Assembly: GCA_004564215.1 (NCBI GenBank)
Contig: CP024846.1
Span: forward strand, 62,001-126,000
Source of the DNA: Beijerinckiaceae bacterium
GTDB taxonomy: Bacteria > Pseudomonadota > Alphaproteobacteria > Rhizobiales > Beijerinckiaceae
Direction: 5' to 3'
DNA length: 64,000 nt
Part shown: one piece after another, positions 57,057-64,000 of the stretch
Position numbering within the stretch: position 1 is the stretch's first letter
Layout: each line of letters opens with the position of its first letter
Notes under the pieces: generated by a model
The model's database searches: none
Told to the model about the DNA's origin: nothing
What the model saw: only the letters and a program-made list of their open reading frames with translations
Position numbers and translations under genes: made by a program

Positions 57057-57395
57057 ATGGCTACTGACTTTGACGACGTCCAGAAATTCGGCAAGGAACA
57101 ATTCGAGACAGCCGCAACGGCAGCGAATTCTTTTGTCAAGAGCTTCCAAGTACTTGCCACTGAAGCAGCGAATTTTTCCAAGACGTCGCTCGAAAATAAC
57201 GCTGCCTATATTGAAAAGCTGCTAGGCGCCAAGTCTTTGGAAAGCGCTATTCAAATTCAAACCGATTTTGCCAAGAGCAGCTACTCGGGCTTCCTCGCGC
57301 AGGCGACCAAGTTTGGCGAGATCTATTCGAACTTGGCCAAGGAAGCTTTCAAGCCGATCGAAAGCGCAATTTCCAAAGCTCAAAGCAAGTATTGA
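57057..57395 (+). CDS. Phasin family protein
   Basis: Granule-associated protein of 112 residues, mainly amphipathic helix (FGKEQFETAATAANSFVKSF, TEAANFSKTSLENNAAYIEK, LLGAKSLESAIQIQTDFAKS), typical of the phasin_2 family that coats polyhydroxyalkanoate granules. It has its own promoter and terminator. A paralogous phasin gene follows. Confidence 0.93.
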   Translation: MATDFDDVQKFGKEQFETAATAANSFVKSFQVLATEAANFSKTSLENNAAYIEKLLGAKSLESAIQIQTDFAKSSYSGFLAQATKFGEIYSNLAKEAFKPIESAISKAQSKY

Positions 57396-57484
57396 GCTTC
57401 TGACGCAGACGTTTCCGGCAATTCTTACGACGACCCCTCTATCATCTGCCGGAAGCACCCGCTGGGGATGCGTTAAAACTTTGA

Positions 57485-57512
57485 AGGGCTCGACCTTTCG
57501 TCGGGCCTTTTC
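57485..57512 (+). terminator. Rho-independent terminator after the first phasin gene
   Basis: Stem GGCTCGAC/GTCGGGCC (one mismatch or wobble) with loop CTTTC, then TTTT. Confidence 0.8.
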
Positions 57513-57683
57513 GTGCTAAAAATATGGTGAGTCTTTAACAATTCGGGGACGGCACATCCTTCGAATGCGGCGTCATTTTCAGCGATCCTCGCTGAGCCTT
57601 GGAGGGCGCAGTGTTGAAGTCGTGATCGGCCCGGCTTCGGGCGCAACGACAAGCGCCTTTTCATTTCTTGAAAGGAAACCGAT

Positions 57684-58229
57684 ATGGCGCAGACCGAAGA
57701 CAAGCGCGAAGATGAGCTTGCTCAATCATCGGAGGCCGGGGCGACGGTAAAGGCCGTGACCGCGCCGGTTGAGACATCTGCGCCAAGGGGCGCTTCCAAA
57801 AAAACCTCCAGCGCCGCGCCGCAGGAGAAGACCCCGGCAGGGCGAAGCGAGCCCGCCATAGCCAAGCCGGTGGAAGTCAGCGAAGCCCATCTCATCGAAG
57901 AGGCTGTGGCCGAGGAAATCGACACGCTGCAGAAGTTGAGCGACAAACAGCTTGATGCCGCGGTATCGGTGGCGAATTCCTTCACCGAGAGCTTGCAGCA
58001 ATTGACCGCTGAAGCGACCGACTATTCGAAAAAATATTTCGACAATGGCGCGGTTTTTATGAAAACGCTGCTCGGGGCCAGATCGCTGAGTACCATTGTT
58101 GAGGTCCAGACAAGCTATACTGAGACGGCCTATGCGAACTATCTGGCGCATCTTGTAAAAATGGGCGATCTTTATCGCTCTCTTCTCGAGGCCGCGGCGA
58201 CGAAGACCGGCATCGCAAGGCCGAGGTAG
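57684..58229 (+). CDS. Second phasin family protein with Ala/Lys-rich N-terminus
   Basis: Protein of 181 residues. Its C-terminal half (KQLDAAVSVANSFTESLQQL, TAEATDYSKKYFDNG, LLGARSLSTIVEVQTSY) is a clear phasin domain related to the upstream gene. The first 70 residues are a charged, Ala/Pro-rich segment, possibly a disordered linker like that of histone-like PHA granule proteins. GAAAGGAAACC precedes the ATG. It is followed by its own terminator. Confidence 0.9.
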   Translation: MAQTEDKREDELAQSSEAGATVKAVTAPVETSAPRGASKKTSSAAPQEKTPAGRSEPAIAKPVEVSEAHLIEEAVAEEIDTLQKLSDKQLDAAVSVANSFTESLQQLTAEATDYSKKYFDNGAVFMKTLLGARSLSTIVEVQTSYTETAYANYLAHLVKMGDLYRSLLEAAATKTGIARPR

Positions 58230-58326
58230 ATACGGTCAAGCCATAGTTAAAGGTTTGATGACAACTTCGTTGTGTCATTCTCCATTTCTGTTGCCGAATC
58301 GAAGACAGTTCCTGCGCATCCCAACG

Positions 58327-58351
58327 AGCCCGGCTTTCGCCGGGCTTTTTG
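58327..58351 (+). terminator. Rho-independent terminator after the second phasin gene
   Basis: Perfect stem AGCCCGGC/GCCGGGCT with loop TTTC, then five T. Confidence 0.88.
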
Positions 58352-58624
58352 TTGCAAAGAGGTGGCGACCGCCCCAAATTAGGGACTGCCTGTTTTTTCG
58401 GCGCGCGCGGCCAGTTCGCGGGCAGAGATGTTGGTGAAACGACGTGGTTTGCACAAAAACTCGTGTGGCTCCCCACGCGAACCGGCGCTAAGATTGGAAA
58501 GCTGATCGAACGCTGGGCCGTGTTGTCAATTCCTGCTTGCCGGCACAGCCCGGACGTCGTTCACTGGTGGTCCGCCGCGGAAGCGATTGCGCGGTGGGAG
58601 CCTTTGGAAGGTCGAGGTTTGGCG
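58352..58624 (+). other. Gap upstream of clpS
   Basis: An open frame continues from clpS back into the preceding terminator, but its sequence is not family-like. The gap probably holds the clpS-clpA promoter. I could not pick one clear -35/-10 pair. Confidence 0.4.
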
Positions 58625-59056
58625 GTGGCGGACGAAGTCTTTCGGAATTTTACTCCCCAAATCGATAACGCAGCCCGCGTCGGTTCCGGTCGCGGTCCGT
58701 CGCGTGCCTCCGCTCGCCCGGTTTTCGCCGCCAAGGATCCGCAGCGGGGCGGAGAGGGGAACCCAGGCACGGCGGTCATTACAAGGCCCAAAATTCAGAC
58801 CCGGCGTCCAAGCATGTACCGGGTCTTGCTCTTGAATGATGACTACACCCCCATGGAATTTGTGGTCTCCGTGCTAAAAAAATATTTCAACAAGGGACCA
58901 GAAGAGGCGGAGCGCATTATGCTTCATGTGCATCAGCATGGGGTCGGGGAGTGTGGGATCTTTACCTATGAAATAGCCGAGACAAAGGTGACACAGGTCA
59001 TGGATCACGCCCGCAAACATCAGCATCCTTTGCAATGCATCATGGAAAAGAAATGA
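58625..59056 (+). CDS. clpS: ATP-dependent Clp protease adaptor ClpS
   Basis: Adaptor that delivers N-degron substrates to ClpAP. The core is [20 protein letters not shown] then KKYF, with the [19 protein letters not shown] region and a C-terminus [12 protein letters not shown]. The GTG at 58625 with GAGG 7 bases before it gives 143 residues, including an N-terminal extension of about 60 residues, common in alphaproteobacterial ClpS1. The true start is somewhat uncertain. clpA follows by 13 bases. Confidence 0.92.
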   Translation: MADEVFRNFTPQIDNAARVGSGRGPSRASARPVFAAKDPQRGGEGNPGTAVITRPKIQTRRPSMYRVLLLNDDYTPMEFVVSVLKKYFNKGPEEAERIMLHVHQHGVGECGIFTYEIAETKVTQVMDHARKHQHPLQCIMEKK

Positions 59057-59069
59057 GAGGTTGGAGCCT

Positions 59070-61577
59070 ATGCCGTCCTTCTCCCGTAACCTTGAACAAT
59101 CGCTGCATCGGGCCCTGGCGATAGCCAATGAGCGGCATCACGAATACGCCACGCTCGAGCATTTGCTGCTGAGTTTGGCGGAAGACGGGGATGCGGCGGC
59201 AGTATTGCGCGCGTGTTCGGTCGATCTCGATCTTCTGAAAAAGAACCTTCGCGAATATATCGACCAGGAGCTTGACAATCTGGTCAGCGACGATCGCGAG
59301 GATGCCAAGCCAACCGCGGGATTCCAGCGTGTCATTCAACGGGCGGTGATCCACGTCCAGTCGTCCGGACGGGAAGAAGTCACCGGCGCCAATGTACTTG
59401 TCGCGATGTTTGCGGAGCGCGAGAGCCATGCCGCCTATTTCCTGCAGGAACAGGACATGACCCGCTACGATGCGGTGAATTACATCAGTCATGGAATCGC
59501 CAAGCGTCCAGGCCTTTCGGATTCCACGAAGACCCCGCGCGGGACCGAGGAAGAAACCGAGGCTCGGGAAGCGAAGGACGCAAAAGAGGGTGGCGAGTCG
59601 AAGAAAAAGGAAGGCGCGCTCGATGCCTATTGCGTCAATCTCAATAAGAAGGCGCGTGACGGGCGAATCGATCCGCTGATTGGCCGCGAGATGGAAGTTC
59701 AGCGTACCATTCAGGTCCTATGCCGCCGGCACAAGAACAACCCGCTGCTTGTGGGGGATCCGGGCGTTGGCAAGACCGCGATCGCCGAAGGCCTTGCGCG
59801 CAAGATCGTCAAGGGCGAGGTTCCAGAGGTGCTGGCCGAAGCGACGGTTTTCGCCCTCGACATGGGGACTTTGCTGGCGGGGACTCGCTACCGCGGCGAT
59901 TTCGAAGAACGCCTGAAACAGGTGATGAAGGAAATCGAGAATCACAAAAAGGCGATTTTGTTCATCGACGAAATTCACACGGTCATTGGGGCCGGGGCCA
60001 CCTCCGGCGGCGCGATGGATGCCTCGAACCTTCTGAAACCCGCTCTGGCGCAAGGGACGCTGCGCTGCATCGGCTCGACGACCTATAAGGAATATCGGCA
60101 ATATTTCGAAAAGGACCGCGCGCTGGTGCGGCGGTTCCAGAAGATCGACATCAATGAGCCAACGATTCCCGATGCGATCGAAATCATGAAGGGGCTGAAA
60201 CCCTATTTCGAGGAATTCCATAAGATCCGCTACACCAACGAGGCCGTGAAAGCCGCGGTGGAACTCTCGGCACGTTACATTAACGATCGTAAATTGCCGG
60301 ACAAGGCGATCGACGTGATCGACGAGACCGGTGCCAGTCAGATGCTACTGCCGGAAGGCAAACGCAAAAAAACGATTGGCATCAAGGAAGTCGAGGCGAC
60401 CATTGCAACCATGGCGCGGATTCCGCCCAAAACCGTCTCGAAGGATGATGCCGAAGTTCTCGAGCATCTCACCGAGACGCTTGAGCGCGTGGTCTATGGC
60501 CAGAACAACGCGATCCAGGCCTTGACGGCGGCGATCAAGCTGGCGCGCGCCGGCCTGCGCGATGGTGAAAAGCCGATTGGCAGCTACCTCTTCTCCGGCC
60601 CCACCGGTGTCGGCAAGACCGAGGTTGCGCGTCAACTCGCGGTGAGCCTCGGCGTCGAGCTCGTCCGGTTCGACATGTCGGAATATATGGAGCGCCACAC
60701 GGTCTCGCGGCTGATCGGCGCGCCGCCCGGCTATGTCGGCTTCGATCAGGGCGGGCTTCTCACCGATGCGATCGATCAGCATCCCCATTGTGTCCTGCTG
60801 CTCGACGAAATCGAAAAGGCCCATCCCGATCTCTACAACATCCTGTTGCAGGTCATGGATCATGGCAGGCTGACCGATCATAGCGGCAAGGCCGTCGATT
60901 TCCGCAACGTCATCTTGATCATGACCACCAATGCGGGCGCCGCCGACATGCAGCGCGCGGCCTATGGCTTCACCCGCACTAAGCGGGAAGGCGAGGATGT
61001 CGAAGCGATCAACCGGATGTTTGCGCCGGAATTCCGGAACCGGCTCGATGCGGTTGTGACATTCAGGCATCTGCCGGCTGAGGTCATTATCAAGGTTGTC
61101 GACAAATTCATCATGCAGCTGGAAGCCCAGCTCGCCGATCGCAACGTCACGATCGAATTGACCGACGAAGCGCGCAACTGGCTGGTCGAACACGGCTATG
61201 ATGAGCAGATGGGGGCGCGGCCGATGGCGCGCGTCATCCAGCAGACGATCAAAACACCGCTTGCCGATGAAGTCTTGTTCGGAAGGTTGAAAAATGGCGG
61301 AGCGGTGAAGGTTGTCGTCACGGCCGAGGAGGATGGCGTCAAGAAATTGAGCTTTGTGTTTCCTGAAGGCCCGATCCTTCCGCGTCCCGAGCGCGATATT
61401 GTCGAGGCCGGCAAGAAGCGTGTTCGTGCCGAACCGGAAGTGCGCCGGGCCAAATCGCGCCGTCTCAAGGGCGAAGATGGCGACGATGAGCTGGACGAGG
61501 ATCTGCCGGAAGATGATGCGCCGGATGGTGATGAACCTGCCACCGTGCGCAGCGGCGAACCGGATCTGAAGCACTAA
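59070..61577 (+). CDS. clpA: ATP-dependent Clp protease ATP-binding subunit ClpA
   Basis: AAA+ unfoldase of 835 residues. The ClpN domain starts [20 protein letters not shown]. The first AAA module has Walker A GDPGVGKT near residue 229, and the second has GPTGVGKT near 509; [14 protein letters not shown] and [11 protein letters not shown] are the Walker B regions. The short connection between modules fits ClpA rather than ClpB. It partners ClpP (not in the window) and ClpS just upstream. The C-terminus is extended and acidic. Confidence 0.97.
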   Translation: MPSFSRNLEQSLHRALAIANERHHEYATLEHLLLSLAEDGDAAAVLRACSVDLDLLKKNLREYIDQELDNLVSDDREDAKPTAGFQRVIQRAVIHVQSSGREEVTGANVLVAMFAERESHAAYFLQEQDMTRYDAVNYISHGIAKRPGLSDSTKTPRGTEEETEAREAKDAKEGGESKKKEGALDAYCVNLNKKARDGRIDPLIGREMEVQRTIQVLCRRHKNNPLLVGDPGVGKTAIAEGLARKIVKGEVPEVLAEATVFALDMGTLLAGTRYRGDFEERLKQVMKEIENHKKAILFIDEIHTVIGAGATSGGAMDASNLLKPALAQGTLRCIGSTTYKEYRQYFEKDRALVRRFQKIDINEPTIPDAIEIMKGLKPYFEEFHKIRYTNEAVKAAVELSARYINDRKLPDKAIDVIDETGASQMLLPEGKRKKTIGIKEVEATIATMARIPPKTVSKDDAEVLEHLTETLERVVYGQNNAIQALTAAIKLARAGLRDGEKPIGSYLFSGPTGVGKTEVARQLAVSLGVELVRFDMSEYMERHTVSRLIGAPPGYVGFDQGGLLTDAIDQHPHCVLLLDEIEKAHPDLYNILLQVMDHGRLTDHSGKAVDFRNVILIMTTNAGAADMQRAAYGFTRTKREGEDVEAINRMFAPEFRNRLDAVVTFRHLPAEVIIKVVDKFIMQLEAQLADRNVTIELTDEARNWLVEHGYDEQMGARPMARVIQQTIKTPLADEVLFGRLKNGGAVKVVVTAEEDGVKKLSFVFPEGPILPRPERDIVEAGKKRVRAEPEVRRAKSRRLKGEDGDDELDEDLPEDDAPDGDEPATVRSGEPDLKH

Positions 61578-61607
61578 ACATCGTCTGCGAGCCCAACTGA
61601 AATCATA

Positions 61608-61640
61608 AAAGCCGGCGCCCAAGCGTCGGCTTTTTCTTTG
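61608..61640 (+). terminator. Terminator between convergent clpA and HIT genes
   Basis: AGCCGGCGC-CCAA-GCGTCGGCT forms a 9-bp stem with one G-T pair, followed by TTTTTCTTT. It lies in the clpA/HIT convergent gap. Confidence 0.85.
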
Positions 61641-61643
61641 AGT

Positions 61644-62078
61644 TCAGACGGTCTCGACCGCCGTGGCGATTTTTTTGCGAAATGCCTCCAGCACTTCGGG
61701 CTTTTCCGGTGTGCCGGTGTGCGGCCGTAGCTCGACGTCCTTCCAGCGCGGCAGCACATGAAAGTGCAAATGAAACACGACTTGCCCACCTGCGGGTTCG
61801 TTATACTGGAGGATCGTAATGCCGTCGGCGGCGAGCGCCGCCTTCACGGCCAGCGCGATGCGCTTCACGCGGGCCATGAGCTTTCCTAAATCCTCGGGGT
61901 CGACATCGAGAATATTGCGTGCCGGAGATTTGGGAAGCACCAAAACATGGCCGTCGGCGCGCGGCATAATGTCCATGAAGGCAAGGGCGACGTCGTCTTC
62001 GAAGACTTTATGACACGGAAGCTCGCCCCGGAGGATTTTCGCGAAAATATTGGTGTCGTCATAGGCTGGCGTCGGCAT
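61644..62078 (-). CDS. HIT family protein
   Basis: Histidine-triad nucleotide hydrolase or transferase of 144 residues. The catalytic triad motif HLHFHVLP has His103, His105 and His107. The N-terminus NIFAKILRGELPCHKVFEDD is typical of bacterial HinT-like proteins. Probably cleaves nucleoside phosphoramidates; the natural substrate is unknown. Confidence 0.95.
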   Translation of the reverse strand: MPTPAYDDTNIFAKILRGELPCHKVFEDDVALAFMDIMPRADGHVLVLPKSPARNILDVDPEDLGKLMARVKRIALAVKAALAADGITILQYNEPAGGQVVFHLHFHVLPRWKDVELRPHTGTPEKPEVLEAFRKKIATAVETV

Positions 62079-62129
62079 TCTCAGCCTCCATCAATAGATG
62101 ATTCGATGTGCCAAGGATCGCGGCTTTGG

Positions 62130-63380
62130 TCAATCTTCTCTTTTGAAAGGCGTGAGCTCACCATATTCCCGGAGCGCTTCGTCGACGTAAGCACGCTCCT
62201 TCTGAAGAAAAGAGGCAATCGCCCCGGCAAAGCGCTGGTCACCTATGTCATGCGCTGAATAGGTTTCGACGGGGCCGTAGCCGCGCGCGAGCTTATGTTC
62301 GCCTTGGGCGCCAGCCTCGACCCGGCCAATGCCGCGCGAAATCGCAAATTCGATCGCCTGATAATAGCAGACCTCGAAATGCAGAAAAGGTTGCTCCTCG
62401 ATCGCACCCCAATTGCGCCCGTAGAGCGCATCCTTACCGATGAAGTTTAGGGCGCCGGCGATGTAGCGGCCATTGCGCTTCGCCATCACCAGAAGAATAT
62501 GGTCGCTCATCGCCGCGTTCACGGTGGAGAAGAATTCGCGGGTAAGATAGGGCGTCCCCCATTTGCGAAAACCGGTGTCTGTATAGAATTGAAAAAACAG
62601 GTCCCAGTGGATTTCCTTGATGGCGGCGCCGGTCAAGAGCTCGATCTCGATTCCGCCGGTGAGCGCCTCCTTGCGTTCGCGGCGGATCATCTTGCGTTTC
62701 CGGGAAGCGAGCTCGGCCAAGAAGGCCTCGAAATCCGTGTAGCCCTTATTGATGAAGTGAAACTGTTGTCCAGTGCGCAGCAAGAATCCCGCCGCACCGA
62801 GCGCTTCCCATTCAGATCGAGTCGGAAACGTAATGTGGGTCGACGACGCGCCGATTTTTTCGCGCCATACGCGAAGGCCTGCAACCAATTGCTGGCGTGC
62901 AGCTTCACCATGTCCCGCCGCTGTCAAGAGGCGTCGGCCGGTTGCCGGGGTAAAAGGCACCGCGACCTGGAGCTTTGGATAATAATCCAGGCCGGCGCGG
63001 CGATAGGCGTCCGCCCAGCCATGATCGAACACATATTCACCCATGGAATGAGTTTTTAAATAGGCTGGTGCCGCCGCGGCCAACCGTCCCTGCGCGTCCT
63101 TCGCGAGGATATGGGTCGTCGTCCAGCCCGCCCGGGAAGAAACCGATTTGGAGGTTTCCAGCGCATTCAAAAAGGCGTGGGTTATAAAAGGGTTGAAGCG
63201 TTCCTCTTCGTACGTCGACTGACAATTTGAGAGCGCTGGAGTCGCGCCGCTTTCGCTTAAGACCTGCTCAGGCTGAAGAACAGCGCCCGAGGACGCCATC
63301 GGATTCGCGCAAGCGTCCCATTCAGCGGCGTCGATCTCGCTCATGGATTGGGCAATATGGACCTTGTAGGGCAAAGGCAT
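62130..63380 (-). CDS. GNAT-like / peptidoglycan-associated acyltransferase (COG3146)
   Basis: Protein of 416 residues with the family sequence SEIDAAEWDACANP near its start and RKMIRRERKEA, GIEIELLTG and REFFSTVNAAM in its body. COG3146 proteins have a FemX-like double GNAT fold, but function is not established. An internal ATG at 63344 (MSEIDAAEW) is an alternative start close to the family N-terminus. Upstream is the divergent amino-acid permease. Confidence 0.88.
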   Translation of the reverse strand: MPLPYKVHIAQSMSEIDAAEWDACANPMASSGAVLQPEQVLSESGATPALSNCQSTYEEERFNPFITHAFLNALETSKSVSSRAGWTTTHILAKDAQGRLAAAAPAYLKTHSMGEYVFDHGWADAYRRAGLDYYPKLQVAVPFTPATGRRLLTAAGHGEAARQQLVAGLRVWREKIGASSTHITFPTRSEWEALGAAGFLLRTGQQFHFINKGYTDFEAFLAELASRKRKMIRRERKEALTGGIEIELLTGAAIKEIHWDLFFQFYTDTGFRKWGTPYLTREFFSTVNAAMSDHILLVMAKRNGRYIAGALNFIGKDALYGRNWGAIEEQPFLHFEVCYYQAIEFAISRGIGRVEAGAQGEHKLARGYGPVETYSAHDIGDQRFAGAIASFLQKERAYVDEALREYGELTPFKRED

Positions 63381-63587
63381 TGCCGCAGCGTTCCGGACTT
63401 GACAGGGCGGATTGTAAAGGTAGCGCGGGGCTGAACTGCAATTCTAGCGCCAGGAGTTTGACCCCGCAGGGTTCTCCCGTCAAATTGCGCACCCGTTGGG
63501 CCGCTTCGTTGTCCTCCACCGCGAAAACATGCAACAAGGCTTCGGGCAGGCCTATTGGCGCATGCCAGACCCAGGAGAGCCAGGGGA

Positions 63588-64000
63588 ATGACAAATATTT
63601 GGGCGCGTAAACCAATTGCCATGCTTCAAGCTGAGGCAAAAGATATCGAATTTGGAACCCTCCGCGGCAGCGTTCCGCTCCATAGGACTCTCTCCCTTGC
63701 GAGCCTTATCGGCCTTGGCATCGGCTGCATCATCGGCGCCGGCATCTTTGTTCTGACCGGTCATGCCGCGGCTGCGCATGCCGGACCCGCGGTCAGTCTC
63801 TCGTTTGTCCTTGCTGGCATCGTCTGCACCTTCGCCGGCCTTTGCTATGCGGAGATGGCTTCGACCGTTCCGGTGGCGGGCAGCGCCTATACCTACGCCT
63901 ATGCGACGATGGGTGAGTTTATCGCCTGGATCATCGGATGGGACTTGATCCTCGAATATGCCTTTGGCGCGACGACTGTGGCCATCGGCTGGTCCGGCTA
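63588..64000 (+). CDS. APC-superfamily amino-acid permease, truncated by the window edge
   Basis: The first 137 residues of a membrane permease: MTNIWARKPIAMLQAEAK then LASLIGLGIGCIIGAGIF, VLTGHAAAAHAGPAVSLSF, CYAEMASTVPVAGSAYTYAY and ATMGEFIAWIIGWDLILEYA. These match APC amino-acid transporters of the cationic amino-acid (CAT) type. AGGAGAG lies 8 bases before the ATG. The gene continues past the right end of the window. Confidence 0.9.
   Translation, partial: MTNIWARKPIAMLQAEAKDIEFGTLRGSVPLHRTLSLASLIGLGIGCIIGAGIFVLTGHAAAAHAGPAVSLSFVLAGIVCTFAGLCYAEMASTVPVAGSAYTYAYATMGEFIAWIIGWDLILEYAFGATTVAIGWSG

Noticed and set aside
1..64000. tRNA, rRNA, transposase, integrase or prophage genes
   Set aside because: I looked for these signals and saw none that I could support; a dedicated search could still find a small RNA.

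Overview
The window looks like a chromosomal stretch from an alphaproteobacterium of the order Hyphomicrobiales (Rhizobiales), most likely close to the Beijerinckiaceae. This is inferred from gene order and GC-rich coding style, not from a marker gene. The supporting evidence is a dusB-ntrB-ntrC-ntrY-ntrX cluster, a fused ispDF, addB-addA close to trxA, an infA-maf-yacG block, clpS-clpA preceded by two phasin genes (which suggest polyhydroxyalkanoate granules), and a cytochrome bd operon with its small subunits.

Layout. 1-6.7 kb: a periplasmic alpha-2-macroglobulin and the bifunctional isoprenoid enzyme IspDF, both on the minus strand. 6.7-14.4 kb: dusB and the two nitrogen two-component systems NtrBC and NtrYX. 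14.5-21.8 kb: an FtsX-type permease, a BAX-inhibitor-like membrane protein, an SdhE/SDHAF4-like assembly factor (DUF1674), an RsmB-type rRNA methyltransferase and a heparinase II/III-like protein. 21.8-24.6 kb: the thiO-thiS-thiG-thiE thiamine operon, read leftward behind a recognisable promoter, a TPP riboswitch and a hairpin overlapping the thiO Shine-Dalgarno. 24.6-28 kb: a patatin-like phospholipase and a visibly AT-richer singleton gene of the TIGR04141/DUF6119 type, probably horizontally acquired. 28-34.7 kb: addB, broken by a frameshift at a run of six G, and an intact addA. 34.7-38.2 kb: a minus-strand module of an ECF sigma factor, its membrane anti-sigma factor and a secreted subtilase, plus a secreted Gly/His-repeat protein. 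This module separates addA from trxA. 38.5-40 kb: trxA, queE and queD.

40-43 kb: the cytochrome bd operon cydP-cydA-cydB-cydX; both tiny subunit genes were found by reading the minus strand. 43.3-45.3 kb: an acetaldehyde-type aldehyde dehydrogenase and its DUF779 partner. They are followed by a perfect 40-bp palindrome whose centre matches the ParB-binding site parS, which suggests an origin-proximal location. 45.4-54 kb: greA, carB, pssA, infA, maf, yacG, a YdcF-like protein and a glutathione S-transferase. 53.6-56.8 kb: a VWA protein next to a membrane J-domain protein, then a D,D-carboxypeptidase with a SPOR domain. 57-61.6 kb: two phasins, clpS and clpA. 61.6-64 kb: a HIT protein, a GNAT-like protein, and the 5' end of an APC amino-acid permease that runs off the window.

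Most genes are housekeeping. The stretches that most deserve a second look are the TIGR04141 island, the addB frameshift, the sigma/anti-sigma/subtilase/His-repeat module inserted between addA and trxA, and the parS-like palindrome. I did not see a clear multi-gene novel defence system, CRISPR array, insertion sequence, tRNA or rRNA gene.
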